Notes: a model not told the origin generated them from the letters alone. 64,000 nt of DNA from Polaromonas sp. SP1 (GCF_003711205.1 NZ_CP031013.1:1964501-2028500); one strand, 5' to 3'; counted from the first letter of the stretch, positions 34,580 through 43,794 are shown. Numbers and translations are program-made.

Positions 34580-35233
34580 ATGAACCTCGCCCCCTTGACC
34601 CAGCGTTTTGTCCTGCATTTCGGTGAAATGGGCAGCCGTTGGGGCATCAACCGCACCGTGGGGCAGATTTATGCCCTTTTATATGTATCTCCCCGCGCGC
34701 TCAATGCCGACGAAATCGGCGAGGCGCTGGCGTTTTCGCGGTCCAACGTCAGCATGGGCCTGAAGGAGCTGCAGTCGTGGAACCTGGTGCGGCTGCAACA
34801 CCTGCCGAATGACAGGCGCGAGTACTTTCAGGCGCCTGAAGACGTATGGGCCATCTTCCGCACCCTGGCGGAGGAGCGCCGCAAACGCGAGATCGACCCG
34901 ACGCTGTCGATGCTGCGCGATGCGCTGATGGAGCACCCTTCGCATGCGGACGACATCCATGCCCAGGCGCGCATGAAGCAGATGCACGACTTGATTGAGC
35001 TGATGACAGGCTGGCTGGCCGATGTGCAAAAAATGGATTCGGCCACGCTGATGAGCCTGATGAAGATGGGCGCAAAAGTACAGAAGCTGCTGGAGATGAA
35101 AGGCAAGGTCACCAGCACCGTGAAGGCCGGTTTGACAGGCCGCGCGGCATCCCCCACAGTGACGGCAAAGCTTTCTGAAGCGCCCGAGCCCGCAGCACAG
35201 CCTGCCCACCTTCCCGATGAAAACAGGAGTTGA
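34580..35233 (+). CDS. GbsR/MarR-family regulator of cydAB
   Basis: A 217-residue winged-helix protein of the GbsR group: GINRTVGQIYALLYVSPRAL, LAFSRSNVSMGLKELQSWN (recognition helix) and HLPNDRREYFQAPEDVW (wing), residues 20-95, then a helical dimer region and an Ala/Pro-rich tail. The stop codon overlaps the possible ATG of cydA (TGATG), so it is in the same operon and probably controls cytochrome bd expression. Confidence 0.85.
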   Translation: MNLAPLTQRFVLHFGEMGSRWGINRTVGQIYALLYVSPRALNADEIGEALAFSRSNVSMGLKELQSWNLVRLQHLPNDRREYFQAPEDVWAIFRTLAEERRKREIDPTLSMLRDALMEHPSHADDIHAQARMKQMHDLIELMTGWLADVQKMDSATLMSLMKMGAKVQKLLEMKGKVTSTVKAGLTGRAASPTVTAKLSEAPEPAAQPAHLPDENRS

Positions 35234-35235
35234 TG

Positions 35236-36651
35236 ATGGACGGACTTGACGCATTCCTGTTGGCCCGTATCCAGTTTGCCGCCAACATCACCTTTCACAT
35301 CCTCTTCCCCACCATCAGCATCTCGCTGGGCTGGGTGCTGCTGTACTTCAAGCTGCGCTTCGTCAAAAGCCAGGACCAATTCTGGATGGACGCCTACCAG
35401 TTCTGGGTGAAGATTTTTGCGCTGACGTTTGCGCTGGGTGTGGTCAGCGGCATCACCATGAGTTTCCAGTTCGGCACCAACTGGCCGGGCTATATGGAAA
35501 AGGTCGGCAACATCGCCGGGCCGCTGCTGGCGTATGAAGTGCTCACGGCCTTCTTCCTGGAGGCCACCATGCTGGGCGTGATGCTGTTTGCGCGTGAACG
35601 CGTGAGCGAGACCATGCACACCGTGGCCACGCTGCTGGTGGCGGGCGGCACCACGCTGTCGGCCTTCTGGATCCTGGCGCTCAACTCGTGGATGCAGACG
35701 CCGGCGGGTTTTGAAATGATCAACGGCCAGGCGCATGTGACGAGCTGGTTCGAGGTGATCTTCAACCCGTCCTTCCCCTACCGCCTCACGCACATGCTGC
35801 TGGCTTCGGGCCTCACGGTGGCCTTCCTGGTGGCGGGCATCTCGGCTTACCGCTGGCTGCGCGACGACCGCAGCGCGGAAGTCATCGCCAGCCTGAAGAC
35901 CGGCATCTACATGGCCGCCATGCTGATCCCGCTTCAGATCATCGCGGGCGACCTGCACGGCCTGAACACGCTGGAGCACCAGCCGGCCAAGCTGGCCGCG
36001 ATGGAAGGCATCTGGAAAACCGAAAAAGGCGTGCCGGCCGTGCTGTTTGCCTTGCCCGACGAGAAGGCCAAAGAGAACCGCTACGAGATCGCGATTCCCA
36101 AACTCGCGTCGCTCTACCTCACGCACTCGCTGGACGGTGAAGTCAAAGGCCTGGACCAGTTTGAAGGCAAGCATCCGCCGGTGGCGCCGGTGTTCTGGGC
36201 CTTCCGCATCATGGTCGGTGTGGGCATGCTGATGCTGCTTGTCAGCTGGGCCAGCGTGCTTCGGTTGGCGCCATGGAAGAAGGACCCGTCGCGCGAACTC
36301 ACGGTGTGGCATGCCCGCCTGCTCGTGGCCATGACCTTTGCGGGCTGGATTGCGCTGGTCGCCGGCTGGTACGTGACCGAGATCGGCCGCCAGCCCTGGC
36401 TGGTGACGGGCGTGCTGACGGCGGCCGATGCGGCCTCGAAAGTGCCGGCGCCGCGCATCGCGCTCACGCTGGCGATGTACCTGGTGCTGTATGCGGTGCT
36501 GCTGGTGTCATACATCTCGGTGGTGTTTTACCTGGCGCGCCACAAGAAGCATGCCGACAAACCGTTCGGCGACGACGGCACGGCCGGCGATACCGAGAAG
36601 GCGCTCAACGTCGTGAATTACCCCGAGAAGGAAGGAGCTGCCCATGCTTGA
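35236..36651 (+). CDS. cydA: Cytochrome bd / cyanide-insensitive ubiquinol oxidase subunit I
   Basis: A 471-residue membrane subunit carrying the haems and quinol site. The N-terminal haem ligand is likely His21 (ITFHILFPT). The Q-loop region has GDLHGLNTLEHQPAKLAAME and the motif ITEIGRQPW-like TEIGRQPWLVTG. The loop is short, as in CIO-type oxidases. Two start codons are in frame; ATG 35236 has AGGAG at a normal 6-base distance, while 35233 is too close. It oxidises quinol and reduces oxygen at low oxygen tension. Confidence 0.92.
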   Translation: MDGLDAFLLARIQFAANITFHILFPTISISLGWVLLYFKLRFVKSQDQFWMDAYQFWVKIFALTFALGVVSGITMSFQFGTNWPGYMEKVGNIAGPLLAYEVLTAFFLEATMLGVMLFARERVSETMHTVATLLVAGGTTLSAFWILALNSWMQTPAGFEMINGQAHVTSWFEVIFNPSFPYRLTHMLLASGLTVAFLVAGISAYRWLRDDRSAEVIASLKTGIYMAAMLIPLQIIAGDLHGLNTLEHQPAKLAAMEGIWKTEKGVPAVLFALPDEKAKENRYEIAIPKLASLYLTHSLDGEVKGLDQFEGKHPPVAPVFWAFRIMVGVGMLMLLVSWASVLRLAPWKKDPSRELTVWHARLLVAMTFAGWIALVAGWYVTEIGRQPWLVTGVLTAADAASKVPAPRIALTLAMYLVLYAVLLVSYISVVFYLARHKKHADKPFGDDGTAGDTEKALNVVNYPEKEGAAHA

Positions 36652-37675
36652 TCTTGCCCCCGACCTGACGCAAGCCGCCGGCTGGATGCCCATCGTCTTC
36701 CTGGTGGTGATGGGGCTGGCGATGCTGGCCTATGTGGTCCTGGACGGCTACGACCTCGGCGTGGGCGTCCTGATGCGCCGCGCCGGCGACGACGACAAGG
36801 ACACCATGATCGCCAGCATCGGCCCCTTCTGGGACGCCAATGAAACCTGGCTGGTGCTGGGCGTGGGCATCCTGCTGACGGTGTTCCCGATGGCGCACGG
36901 CGTGATTCTGGGCGCGCTGTATCTGCCGGTGGCCTTCATGCTGATAGGCCTTACGCTGCGCGGCGTGGCATTCGACTTCCGCGTGAAGGCGCGCGCCAGC
37001 CACAAGCCGCTGTGGAACCGCATGTTCTACACCGGCTCGCTGCTGGCGAGCTGGTCGCAGGGCTACATGCTGGGCTCGCTGATCACCGGTTTTGCCTCGG
37101 ACTGGTGGACGATTGTGTTCAACGCCGTGATCGGCGCCGCGCTGGTGGCGGCGTACTGCCTGCTGGGCGCGGGCTGGCTCATCATCAAGTCGGAAGGCGA
37201 GCTGCAGCTTCGCGCGGTGCGCTGGGCGCGCGGCAGCCTGTGGTTCACCATGGCCGGTGTGGCCGCGATCTCGATCGCCACGCCGCTGGTCAGCCCGACG
37301 ATTTTTGCCAAGTGGTTTTCGTTTCCCAACATCGTGTTGCTGCTGCCGATCCCGGCGGCTACGGCGGTGCTCTTCGGCGTGATCTTCCGCAGCCTGCAGC
37401 GCCTGCCGGTGCGGCTGGGGCAGGGCAACGAGTACGGCGCCTGGGTGCCCTTCGGCGCGACGGTGGGCGTGTTCTTGCTGGCCTTCTACGGCCTGGCGTA
37501 CAGCCTCTTCCCCTGGCTGGTGATCGACAAGCTCACCATCTGGCAGGCTGCCACGGCGCCGGAGGCGATGGGGGTGATTTTGGTGGGGGCCTTGGTGGTG
37601 TTGCCGATGATTGTTGGGTACACGGTATTCGCATACCGCGTCTTCTGGGGCAAGAGCACTGCTCTGAAATATTGA
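36644..37675 (+). CDS. cydB: Cytochrome bd ubiquinol oxidase subunit II
   Basis: A 343-residue multi-span subunit II: MLAYVVLDGYDLGVGVLM (family hallmark GYDLGVG), GPFWDANETWLVLGVGILL, FDFRVKARASHKPLWN. It overlaps cydA by 8 bases and is translationally coupled. No CydX-like mini-protein is visible behind it; repeats follow directly. Confidence 0.93.
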   Translation: MLDLAPDLTQAAGWMPIVFLVVMGLAMLAYVVLDGYDLGVGVLMRRAGDDDKDTMIASIGPFWDANETWLVLGVGILLTVFPMAHGVILGALYLPVAFMLIGLTLRGVAFDFRVKARASHKPLWNRMFYTGSLLASWSQGYMLGSLITGFASDWWTIVFNAVIGAALVAAYCLLGAGWLIIKSEGELQLRAVRWARGSLWFTMAGVAAISIATPLVSPTIFAKWFSFPNIVLLLPIPAATAVLFGVIFRSLQRLPVRLGQGNEYGAWVPFGATVGVFLLAFYGLAYSLFPWLVIDKLTIWQAATAPEAMGVILVGALVVLPMIVGYTVFAYRVFWGKSTALKY

Positions 37676-37683
37676 CCCTGTCT

Positions 37684-37818
37684 CCGTTCGCCCTGAGGTA
37701 TCGAAGGGCTGGCGCAGCACAGGCTTCGATACCTCAGCCCGAACGGAGGGAGGTTGCGCGTCGGGCCCTTCCTTTCGATACCTCAGGGCGAACGGGGAAG
37801 GTTCCGCGGCTCATGCTG
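37684..37818. repeat. Palindromic repeat cluster (family C) plus family A fragment
   Basis: CCGTTCGCCCTGAGG... at 37684-37705 faces its reverse complement at 37774-37795, with a third related copy at 37725-37746 (CAGCCCGAACGG). A 3' fragment of family A (GGTTCCGCGGCTCATGCTGG) follows directly at 37798. The 243-bp gap between cydB and the kinase gene is filled by these and repeat B copy 4. Confidence 0.85.
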
Positions 37819-37859
37819 GCCTTGGCGCGGCTCGCTTCGCCTCGCGTTTGGCGGTAGGC

Positions 37860-37916
37860 GCTATCAAATTAGTAGCTGCTTGCTCATGCTCCGCTTGGGC
37901 TGGAGGCTGATTTGAT
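37860..37916 (+). repeat. Hairpin repeat family B, copy 4
   Basis: GCTATCAAAT start and GGGCTGGAGGCTGATTTGAT end; ATCAAAT and ATTTGAT are complementary. It adjoins the stop of the convergent kinase gene. Confidence 0.85.
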
Positions 37917-37918
37917 GT

Positions 37919-39997
37919 CTAACCAATCTCCGGTGGAGGTGGTGCGACCAGCGCCAGGTCCTGGAGGAAAGCCGCAGCCGACTCATACCGGTGATCCGGA
38001 TTTTTCGCCATGAGCTTGTTGACGATGCCCTGCATGGCGACATGCGCCGGCGGCAGTGCGGGCGTCTCGGCGTTCAGGTGTTTGGCCAGCAGCAGCTCGA
38101 GTGATTCGGCGATGTAGGGCCGCCGGTGCGCCAGCATCTCGAAGAACATCACACCCAGGCTGTAAAGGTCGGACTGCGCCGTCACCTTGCGGCCGGTGGC
38201 CTGCTCGGGGCTCATGTAATAGGGCGTTCCCACGACGTCGCCGTGATGGGTTTGCGTCAGGCCCATGTTTTGCGCCTGCAGCATGGACTTGGCGATGCCG
38301 AAGTCGGCCAGCGCCACGCTGCCGTCGGCGCGCAGCATCACGTTCTCGGGTTTGATGTCGCGGTGCACGATGCCGTGTTCGTGGATGGCCGACAGCGCCT
38401 CCGCGATCTGGCGCACCACCGTCACGGCCTGCTCGCGTGCCAGGCTGGGGCCGAACAGGCCGCGCAGGTCGCCGCGTTCGAAGTACTCCATCGCGATGTA
38501 GGCGTGCTCGTCGGTGAAGCCCTGGTCATAGATCTTGATGACGTGCGGGTGGTCGATCTTGCAGAGCAGCGCGTATTCCTGGATGAAGCGCACCAGGTGC
38601 TCGGAGGCCTCCTTGCCGCGCGAGTCCAGCACCTTGAGCACGATGGGGATGCCGTCGGATTCGCGCTCGCTCAGGTAGACCTCCGTCATGCCGCCTGCAC
38701 CGATCTTGCGTGTGATGCGGTAGCCCTTGAGCCGCACCGGCTCGGCGCTGGCGTCAAAGCGCAGGTCTTTCAGCGCCGACAGCTTGGAGTCCAGCGCGCC
38801 CTTGACGGCGCGCGCGGTGATGTCGGAATTGGCGCGCACGGCGTCGCTGATTTCGCTGGCGCGTTCCGTCAGGCTGGCCATGCCGTGGATCTTGTCTTCC
38901 ATGGTGGTGACCAGGCCCGTGACTTCGGCCACGTCGATGGCCAGGTTGCGGCCGGTCAGCGTGAGCGAGGTGTGCACGCCGGTCTGGATACCGGCGCCGG
39001 CCACGAGCAGCGATTCCTCGCTGGCCATCACCGTCCAGCCTTTTTCTTCCGTGGCGCTTTGCAGGCGGGCGGCCAGGGTCACCGTCTCGCCGACGGGCGT
39101 GAGTTCGCGGTTCTGCTGCGTGCCGAGCTGGCACAGCGTCACCGCCCCGCTGTGGATGCCGACGCCCATGGCAAAGGGCGGCAGCGCGCGTTCGCCGAAG
39201 TGCTGCTCCAGCCAGTCGCGGAATTCGTGCGTGGCCAGGGCCATCCCCAGCGCGGCGGAGATGGCGCGACGCGACGCGGGCAGCGGTGAGCCGGTCAGCG
39301 TGTCGGAGAACACGGCCATCAGGCCGTCGCCGATGAACTTGATGTGCCTGCCGCTGTTCTTGAGCACCGGCTCGGAGGTGCGCTCGAAGTATTCGGTGAG
39401 CAGGCGCGAAACTTCCGCCGCGCTGAGCTTTTCGGCCAGCGAGGTGAAGTTGCGGATGCTGGCCACCAGCACCGTGGCGCTGGAGAGCTCCTCGGTCTCG
39501 GCGCTGGCCGGAATCGGGATGGGCACCGGCACGGCCACGGGCGCGCCGCCGCTGATGCGGCTGGAGAAGTCGGCGCGCAGCCGCGCCTCGCCCGCGGCCA
39601 CTTCGGAGTCGATGGCTTCGCGCACCCGCGCTTTTTTCTTCAGCTGCGCGCTGACGGCGTCCAGCAGTTCGGCGCGGCTGAAGGGCTTGGACAAATAATC
39701 GTCGGCGCCGGCCGTCATGCCGCGGCGCATGCTCTCGCGGTCGTCCAGCGCGGTCAGCAGCATGAAGGGCGTGTTGGCCAGTGCGCGGTCGGCGCGCAGG
39801 GCGGCCAGCAGTTCAAAGCCGTTCATGCCGGGCATGCCGACGTCGGAGATGATCAGGTCGGGCTTGCTGGCGCGGGCCTGCTCCAGGCCCTGGCGGCCGT
39901 CGGGCGCGGCGGCGGTTTCAAAGCCTTCGAGCTTGAGCAGCCGCACGATGTTATTGCGGATGGCGTCGTCGTCTTCAACGATCAGGATCAGGGTCAT
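37919..39997 (-). CDS. Receiver / degenerate cyclase-like / Ser-Thr kinase fusion
   Basis: A 692-residue signalling protein. Residues 1-120 form a response-regulator receiver (VEDDDA, phospho-acceptor Asp52 in SDVGMPGMNG, Lys in LSKPF). Residues about 170-350 resemble a class III nucleotide cyclase, but the first metal Asp is replaced by Ser180 (VASIRNFT) and the transition-state Asn by Thr307 (GETVTLAARL), while Asp224 (IGDGLM) and Arg311 remain, so cyclase activity is doubtful. Residues about 425-685 are a Ser/Thr kinase with GAGGMTEVYL, Lys455, HRDIKPEN (Asp547) and DFG (Asp565), all intact. No transmembrane segment. The start overlaps the histidine kinase stop (ATGA), so the kinase probably phosphorylates this receiver. 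Confidence 0.88.
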   Translation of the reverse strand: MTLILIVEDDDAIRNNIVRLLKLEGFETAAAPDGRQGLEQARASKPDLIISDVGMPGMNGFELLAALRADRALANTPFMLLTALDDRESMRRGMTAGADDYLSKPFSRAELLDAVSAQLKKKARVREAIDSEVAAGEARLRADFSSRISGGAPVAVPVPIPIPASAETEELSSATVLVASIRNFTSLAEKLSAAEVSRLLTEYFERTSEPVLKNSGRHIKFIGDGLMAVFSDTLTGSPLPASRRAISAALGMALATHEFRDWLEQHFGERALPPFAMGVGIHSGAVTLCQLGTQQNRELTPVGETVTLAARLQSATEEKGWTVMASEESLLVAGAGIQTGVHTSLTLTGRNLAIDVAEVTGLVTTMEDKIHGMASLTERASEISDAVRANSDITARAVKGALDSKLSALKDLRFDASAEPVRLKGYRITRKIGAGGMTEVYLSERESDGIPIVLKVLDSRGKEASEHLVRFIQEYALLCKIDHPHVIKIYDQGFTDEHAYIAMEYFERGDLRGLFGPSLAREQAVTVVRQIAEALSAIHEHGIVHRDIKPENVMLRADGSVALADFGIAKSMLQAQNMGLTQTHHGDVVGTPYYMSPEQATGRKVTAQSDLYSLGVMFFEMLAHRRPYIAESLELLLAKHLNAETPALPPAHVAMQGIVNKLMAKNPDHRYESAAAFLQDLALVAPPPPEIG

Positions 39998-42000
39998 GGG
40001 GTTCCTCGGGAAAGGGGCAGGCTGACGGTGAAGCGGGTGCCCGCCCCGGGCGTGCTCGCCACATCGATTTTGCCGTGGTGCAGGTCGACCGCATGTTTGA
40101 CGATGGCCAGGCCCAGCCCCGAGCCTTGCCGGTTCCCCACGTTGGAGCCTCGGTGAAAACTCTCGAACAGGCGCGGCAGGTCGGTCGCCGGGATGCCGAT
40201 GCCTTCGTCGCTGACCTGCAGGATCAGTCGGTCGCCGTCCGGGCTTTGCCGGCGCTCCAGTGTCAGCACCACCACGCTGCCGGCGGGCGAATATTTGCAG
40301 GCGTTGGCCAGCAGGTTGCTGGCGATATGGCGTACCAGGCGCTCGTCGAGCATGACCATCTGCGAAAACGCATCGTGGCCCACCGGCGCTTCAAATTCGA
40401 TGGCGTGCTGGCCGGCGTCGCTGGTGTGCACTTCAGTCACCAGCTTGCGGCACAGCGCGGCGATGTCCAGCGGCTTGGCGTTGAGCCTGAGCTTGCCTGC
40501 ATCGGCCTGGCCGACGGTCAGCATGTCTTCGAGCATGCCCTGCATGCGTTTGACCGCCACCACCAGGTCGGCCATGATGTCCTGGCGTTCGCGGTGGGTG
40601 ATTTTTTCGCCGTAATGCTCGATCAATTCGGCCGACGAAAGAATCGTGGCCAAAGGCGTGCGGAACTCATGCGAGGCCATCGAGACAAAACGCGTCTTGA
40701 GTTCACCCAGCTCGCGCTCGCGCACCAGCGTGCGCCGGGTTTCCTCGTCGGCCTCCTTGCGGCGGGTGATGTCGACGTAGGTCCACACAGAGCCTTCTTC
40801 GGGCCGGCTGCGGTCCAGCGCCGAGCCGTCGAGCTGCACCCAGATCAGCTCGCCGTTTTTGCGGCGCATGCGCGCCTCGGCCGAGAACAGGCCGGTCTGC
40901 ATGATCTGCGCATAGGCGATGGCGCCTATGCGTTCGAAGTCCTCGTCGTTGGGGTAGTGCACCCTCGTTTCCTGGCCCAGCAACTCGCCCGGGCTGTAGC
41001 CCAGCATGTTGGCCAGCGTGCGGTTGAGCCACTGGTGGCGCCGGTTTTTGAGGAAGGTGACGCCGACCGCGGTGGTCTCCAGGATGGCTTCGCGCTGCGT
41101 CAGCGCGCTCTTGAGCTCTTCATCGAGGCGGCGGCGCTCGCTGATGTCGGACATCAGCACCAGCAGCGCCGGCTCGCCGTCCCATTCAATGCGTGTGCCG
41201 TAGATGCTGGCCCAGCCGGTGCGCAGCCCGTCGGCCATGGCCTCTCCCGGCGGCGAGATGAAGCGGGCCTCGTAGGCGCTGACCATGGTGCCCGCCTGCA
41301 TCAGCTCGCGCTGGCGCTGCACCATGGGGCGGTCGTCGGGGTGGATCAGGTGCAGCGACGGCAGCCCGGTGAGCGTGTGGCCGAACATGGCCTGGGCGCT
41401 GGTGTTGGAAAAGCGGACGACGCCTTTTTGCACCACCAGGATGACGTCGTTGACGTTTTCGACCACGGCCCGGTAGCGCTCGGCGGCCGAGCGGGTCAGT
41501 GCTTCGAGCTTTTTGCGCTCGGTGACATCCTTGAGGAAAAAGAGGTCCGCCGGCGCGCCCTCCCAGTCCACCAGCACGCCGTTGATTTCAACCCAGGACA
41601 CCGTGCCGTCGCCCCGCTGGAACCGGGCCTCAAAGGCCGGCACCACATTGCCGGCGGCGCGCAACTGGTGCTTGCCGGAGACAAACTCGCGGTCGTCCGG
41701 GTGGATGAACTCGATCATGGGCCGGTCGGCCATGGTGGCGGCCTGGGTGCCCAGCAGGGCCAGGCAGGGCGGGTTGGCAAAACGCAGCAGGCCGCCCTGG
41801 CCGACGCAGATGTTCTCGGTCGCCAGGTCGACCATGGTCTGGTAGCGCGCCAGCGAGGCGGCCAGTTCGCGTGTGCGCAACGCGACCCGGCGCTCGATCT
41901 CGGCTTCCATGCCGTCCGCGTCGCCCGCAGTGCCCGTGCGCAGTCCGCGGCCGGGTGCGCCCGGGTCGGCAGGGGAGGTCGGATGTGCCTGAGCGGGCAT
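39994..42000 (-). CDS. Cytoplasmic multi-PAS sensor histidine kinase
   Basis: A hybrid-free histidine kinase of about 668 residues with three PAS modules (about residues 50-165, 175-310, 320-435), each ending in a PAC-like KDVTERKK, SDISERRR or VDITRRKE stretch. The HisKA H-box is SMASHEFRTPLATIL with His444, and the ATPase has NLLANACKYSPAG (N-box), SDEGIGIPATDLPRLFESF (G1) and GSGLGLAIVKH (G2). There is no membrane span, so the signal is intracellular. ATG 42000 is my choice; a GTG at 42069 would add 23 residues. It is coupled by 4 bases to the receiver-kinase fusion. Confidence 0.87.
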   Translation of the reverse strand: MPAQAHPTSPADPGAPGRGLRTGTAGDADGMEAEIERRVALRTRELAASLARYQTMVDLATENICVGQGGLLRFANPPCLALLGTQAATMADRPMIEFIHPDDREFVSGKHQLRAAGNVVPAFEARFQRGDGTVSWVEINGVLVDWEGAPADLFFLKDVTERKKLEALTRSAAERYRAVVENVNDVILVVQKGVVRFSNTSAQAMFGHTLTGLPSLHLIHPDDRPMVQRQRELMQAGTMVSAYEARFISPPGEAMADGLRTGWASIYGTRIEWDGEPALLVLMSDISERRRLDEELKSALTQREAILETTAVGVTFLKNRRHQWLNRTLANMLGYSPGELLGQETRVHYPNDEDFERIGAIAYAQIMQTGLFSAEARMRRKNGELIWVQLDGSALDRSRPEEGSVWTYVDITRRKEADEETRRTLVRERELGELKTRFVSMASHEFRTPLATILSSAELIEHYGEKITHRERQDIMADLVVAVKRMQGMLEDMLTVGQADAGKLRLNAKPLDIAALCRKLVTEVHTSDAGQHAIEFEAPVGHDAFSQMVMLDERLVRHIASNLLANACKYSPAGSVVVLTLERRQSPDGDRLILQVSDEGIGIPATDLPRLFESFHRGSNVGNRQGSGLGLAIVKHAVDLHHGKIDVASTPGAGTRFTVSLPLSRGTP

Positions 42001-42162
42001 GGAGGGTCTTGGAGCGCCGTGGAGGGTCAAGTCTGCGGGAAAGTGCGAGGTGACTGGCAACCTTGCCACAACTCACTGCGGTGGTAAAGACAGGAAAACA
42101 TGTTGGGGCCGGCGCGCAAACCCGCTAGGGCGGCCGTGTTTCCGCTACGCCCGCAGCGCGCT

Positions 42163-43149
42163 TCAGCCGCCGTGTTCCAGCGTGAAGCCGGCGTTGCGGT
42201 CCTGCCCCAGCAGCGCGACCATTTGCGGCAGCGCCGCCTGCAACTCGGCTTTGAGGGTGTGGGGCGGGTTGATGACAAACATGCCGCTGGCCGGAAGCCC
42301 GGGGCGAATCACCTCGCCGGCGGTATCTGTCGTTAACTTGCTTGATTTCACCGTTAACGCGGCATTTAGCCAGCTTCGGCCCGCCTTTACCGCAAGGGTT
42401 TTGAGTTTTCGCGGCAAATCGTGGGCTTCAGGCCGCGGAATGATGGGGTACCAGACCACATAGGTGCCGGTGGCAAAACGCTTGAGGGCATCGGCCATGC
42501 AGGTGGCGACCCGCCCGTAATCGGTCTTCATCTCGTAGCTCGGGTCGCACAGCACCATGGCCCGGCGGGCCGGCGGCGGCAAAAAGGTCTTCAGGGCTTC
42601 AAAGCCGTCTTCGCGGCTCACCGCGACCTGGCGGCCCACGCCGAGCTGCTCGATGTTGCCGGAAAGCGACTTGAAATCGGTCGGGTGCAGCTCAAACAGC
42701 TTGAGCTTGTCGCGCCCGCTCAGGAACTGCTGCTCAATAAAGGGGGAGCCGGGGTAGATCTTCAGGTGCGCGATGTTGCCTGATTCGGCGAACTGGGGGT
42801 TCAGGCCGCGCAGGACGTCGATGTAGTCCTGCAAGGCCGGCGCCCAGCCGGCGGCCGCAGGCTTGGCGGTGGCGGGTTTTGCTATTGTTTTGATAGCCTC
42901 CTGCCCAGGTTTGGTCTGGGCTGGAGGCGCTTTTGGCTCAGAAAGCAGCCTGAAAACGCCTTCCTGGGCCTCACCGCTGGTTTCGGTGTAATCGCCGTCC
43001 AGCCGGTAGAGGCCGGCACCCGCGTGGGTGTCGATCACGGTCAGCGCCGTGTCTTTTTGGGTCAAATACTTCATCAACGCGATCAGCGTGGTGTGCTTGA
43101 GCACGTCGGCGTGGTTGCCTGCGTGGAAGGCGTGGCGGTAGGAAAACAT
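42163..43149 (-). CDS. rlmJ: 23S rRNA A2030 N6-methyltransferase with repeat insertion
   Basis: A 328-residue RlmJ: MFSYRHAFHAGNHADVLKH, VIDTHAGAGLYRL, IYPGSPFIEQQFL and the catalytic VLCDPSYEMKTDY. E. coli RlmJ has 280 residues. The excess lies near residues 68-95, where hairpin repeat B copy 5 is translated in frame (residues about 72-90, PKAPPAQTKPGQEAIKTIAK), followed by a low-complexity Lys/Pro/Ala stretch. The catalytic motifs are intact, so the enzyme is probably active. Confidence 0.92.
   Translation of the reverse strand: MFSYRHAFHAGNHADVLKHTTLIALMKYLTQKDTALTVIDTHAGAGLYRLDGDYTETSGEAQEGVFRLLSEPKAPPAQTKPGQEAIKTIAKPATAKPAAAGWAPALQDYIDVLRGLNPQFAESGNIAHLKIYPGSPFIEQQFLSGRDKLKLFELHPTDFKSLSGNIEQLGVGRQVAVSREDGFEALKTFLPPPARRAMVLCDPSYEMKTDYGRVATCMADALKRFATGTYVVWYPIIPRPEAHDLPRKLKTLAVKAGRSWLNAALTVKSSKLTTDTAGEVIRPGLPASGMFVINPPHTLKAELQAALPQMVALLGQDRNAGFTLEHGG
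42881..42935 (+). repeat. Hairpin repeat family B, copy 5, inside rlmJ
   Basis: GCTATTGTTTTGATAGC, then outer stem GCCTCC (42896-42901) / GGAGGC (42923-42928) and inner stem CCCAG (42904-42908) / CTGGG (42916-42920). It lies antisense in rlmJ and is read in frame. Confidence 0.85.
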
Positions 43150-43201
43150 GCGGCTATCGTACCTTCTTGCCGCCTAAATACGGCATTTGGGGGCCGCAAT
43201 A

Positions 43202-43231
43202 TTGACGCAAGTCCTTGATTTTTCATATAAT
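43202..43231 (+). promoter_or_regulatory. Promoter of rplM-rpsI
   Basis: TTGACG (43202-43207), an 18-base spacer and TATAAT (43226-43231), a near-consensus sigma-70 promoter. About 120 bases of leader follow to rplM. Confidence 0.8.
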
Positions 43232-43355
43232 CGTGGGCTCTGCAGCGCCTAGTGGTTCCGCGGCGGAGCTCGAAAATACTGCCTAAGAGGTTCTCATCAG
43301 AAGAACACCGACCGCAGAAAAGAACCCGACAAACCATTTTTTCGAAAGAAAACTC

Positions 43356-43784
43356 ATGAAAACGTTCAGCGCAAAACCCGCTGACGTGACGCACGAGTGG
43401 TTTGTGATTGACGCGACCGACAAGGTCCTCGGACGAGTAGCCAGCGAAGTTGCTCTCCGTTTGCGCGGCAAACACAAGGCCATTTATACGCCTCACGTCG
43501 ATACCGGTGACTTCATCGTCATCATCAATGCAGCCCAGCTGCGTGTCACCGGCGCCAAGTCGACCGACAAAATCTACTATCGCCATTCCGGTTATCCAGG
43601 CGGCATCACTGCCACCAATTTCCGCGACATGCAAGCCAAGCACCCCGGCCGCGCTTTGGAAAAAGCCGTCAAGGGTATGCTGCCCAAGGGCCCGCTCGGC
43701 TACGCCATGATCAAGAAACTCAAGGTGTACGGTGGTGCAGAACACCCGCACACCGCCCAACAGCCTAAAGTGCTGGACATCTAA
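43356..43784 (+). CDS. rplM: 50S ribosomal protein L13
   Basis: A 142-residue L13, full length. Signatures: [48 protein letters not shown] and [20 protein letters not shown]. It is transcribed with rpsI, whose start lies 10 bp behind the stop; the promoter at 43202 and a terminator at 44208 frame the pair. Confidence 0.98.
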   Translation: MKTFSAKPADVTHEWFVIDATDKVLGRVASEVALRLRGKHKAIYTPHVDTGDFIVIINAAQLRVTGAKSTDKIYYRHSGYPGGITATNFRDMQAKHPGRALEKAVKGMLPKGPLGYAMIKKLKVYGGAEHPHTAQQPKVLDI

Positions 43785-43794
43785 GGAGCCATTG

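Noticed and set aside
40075..42087. 670-codon + strand frame over the histidine kinase gene
   Set aside because: His/Gln/Val-rich shadow translation; the minus strand carries clear PAS, HisKA and ATPase motifs.
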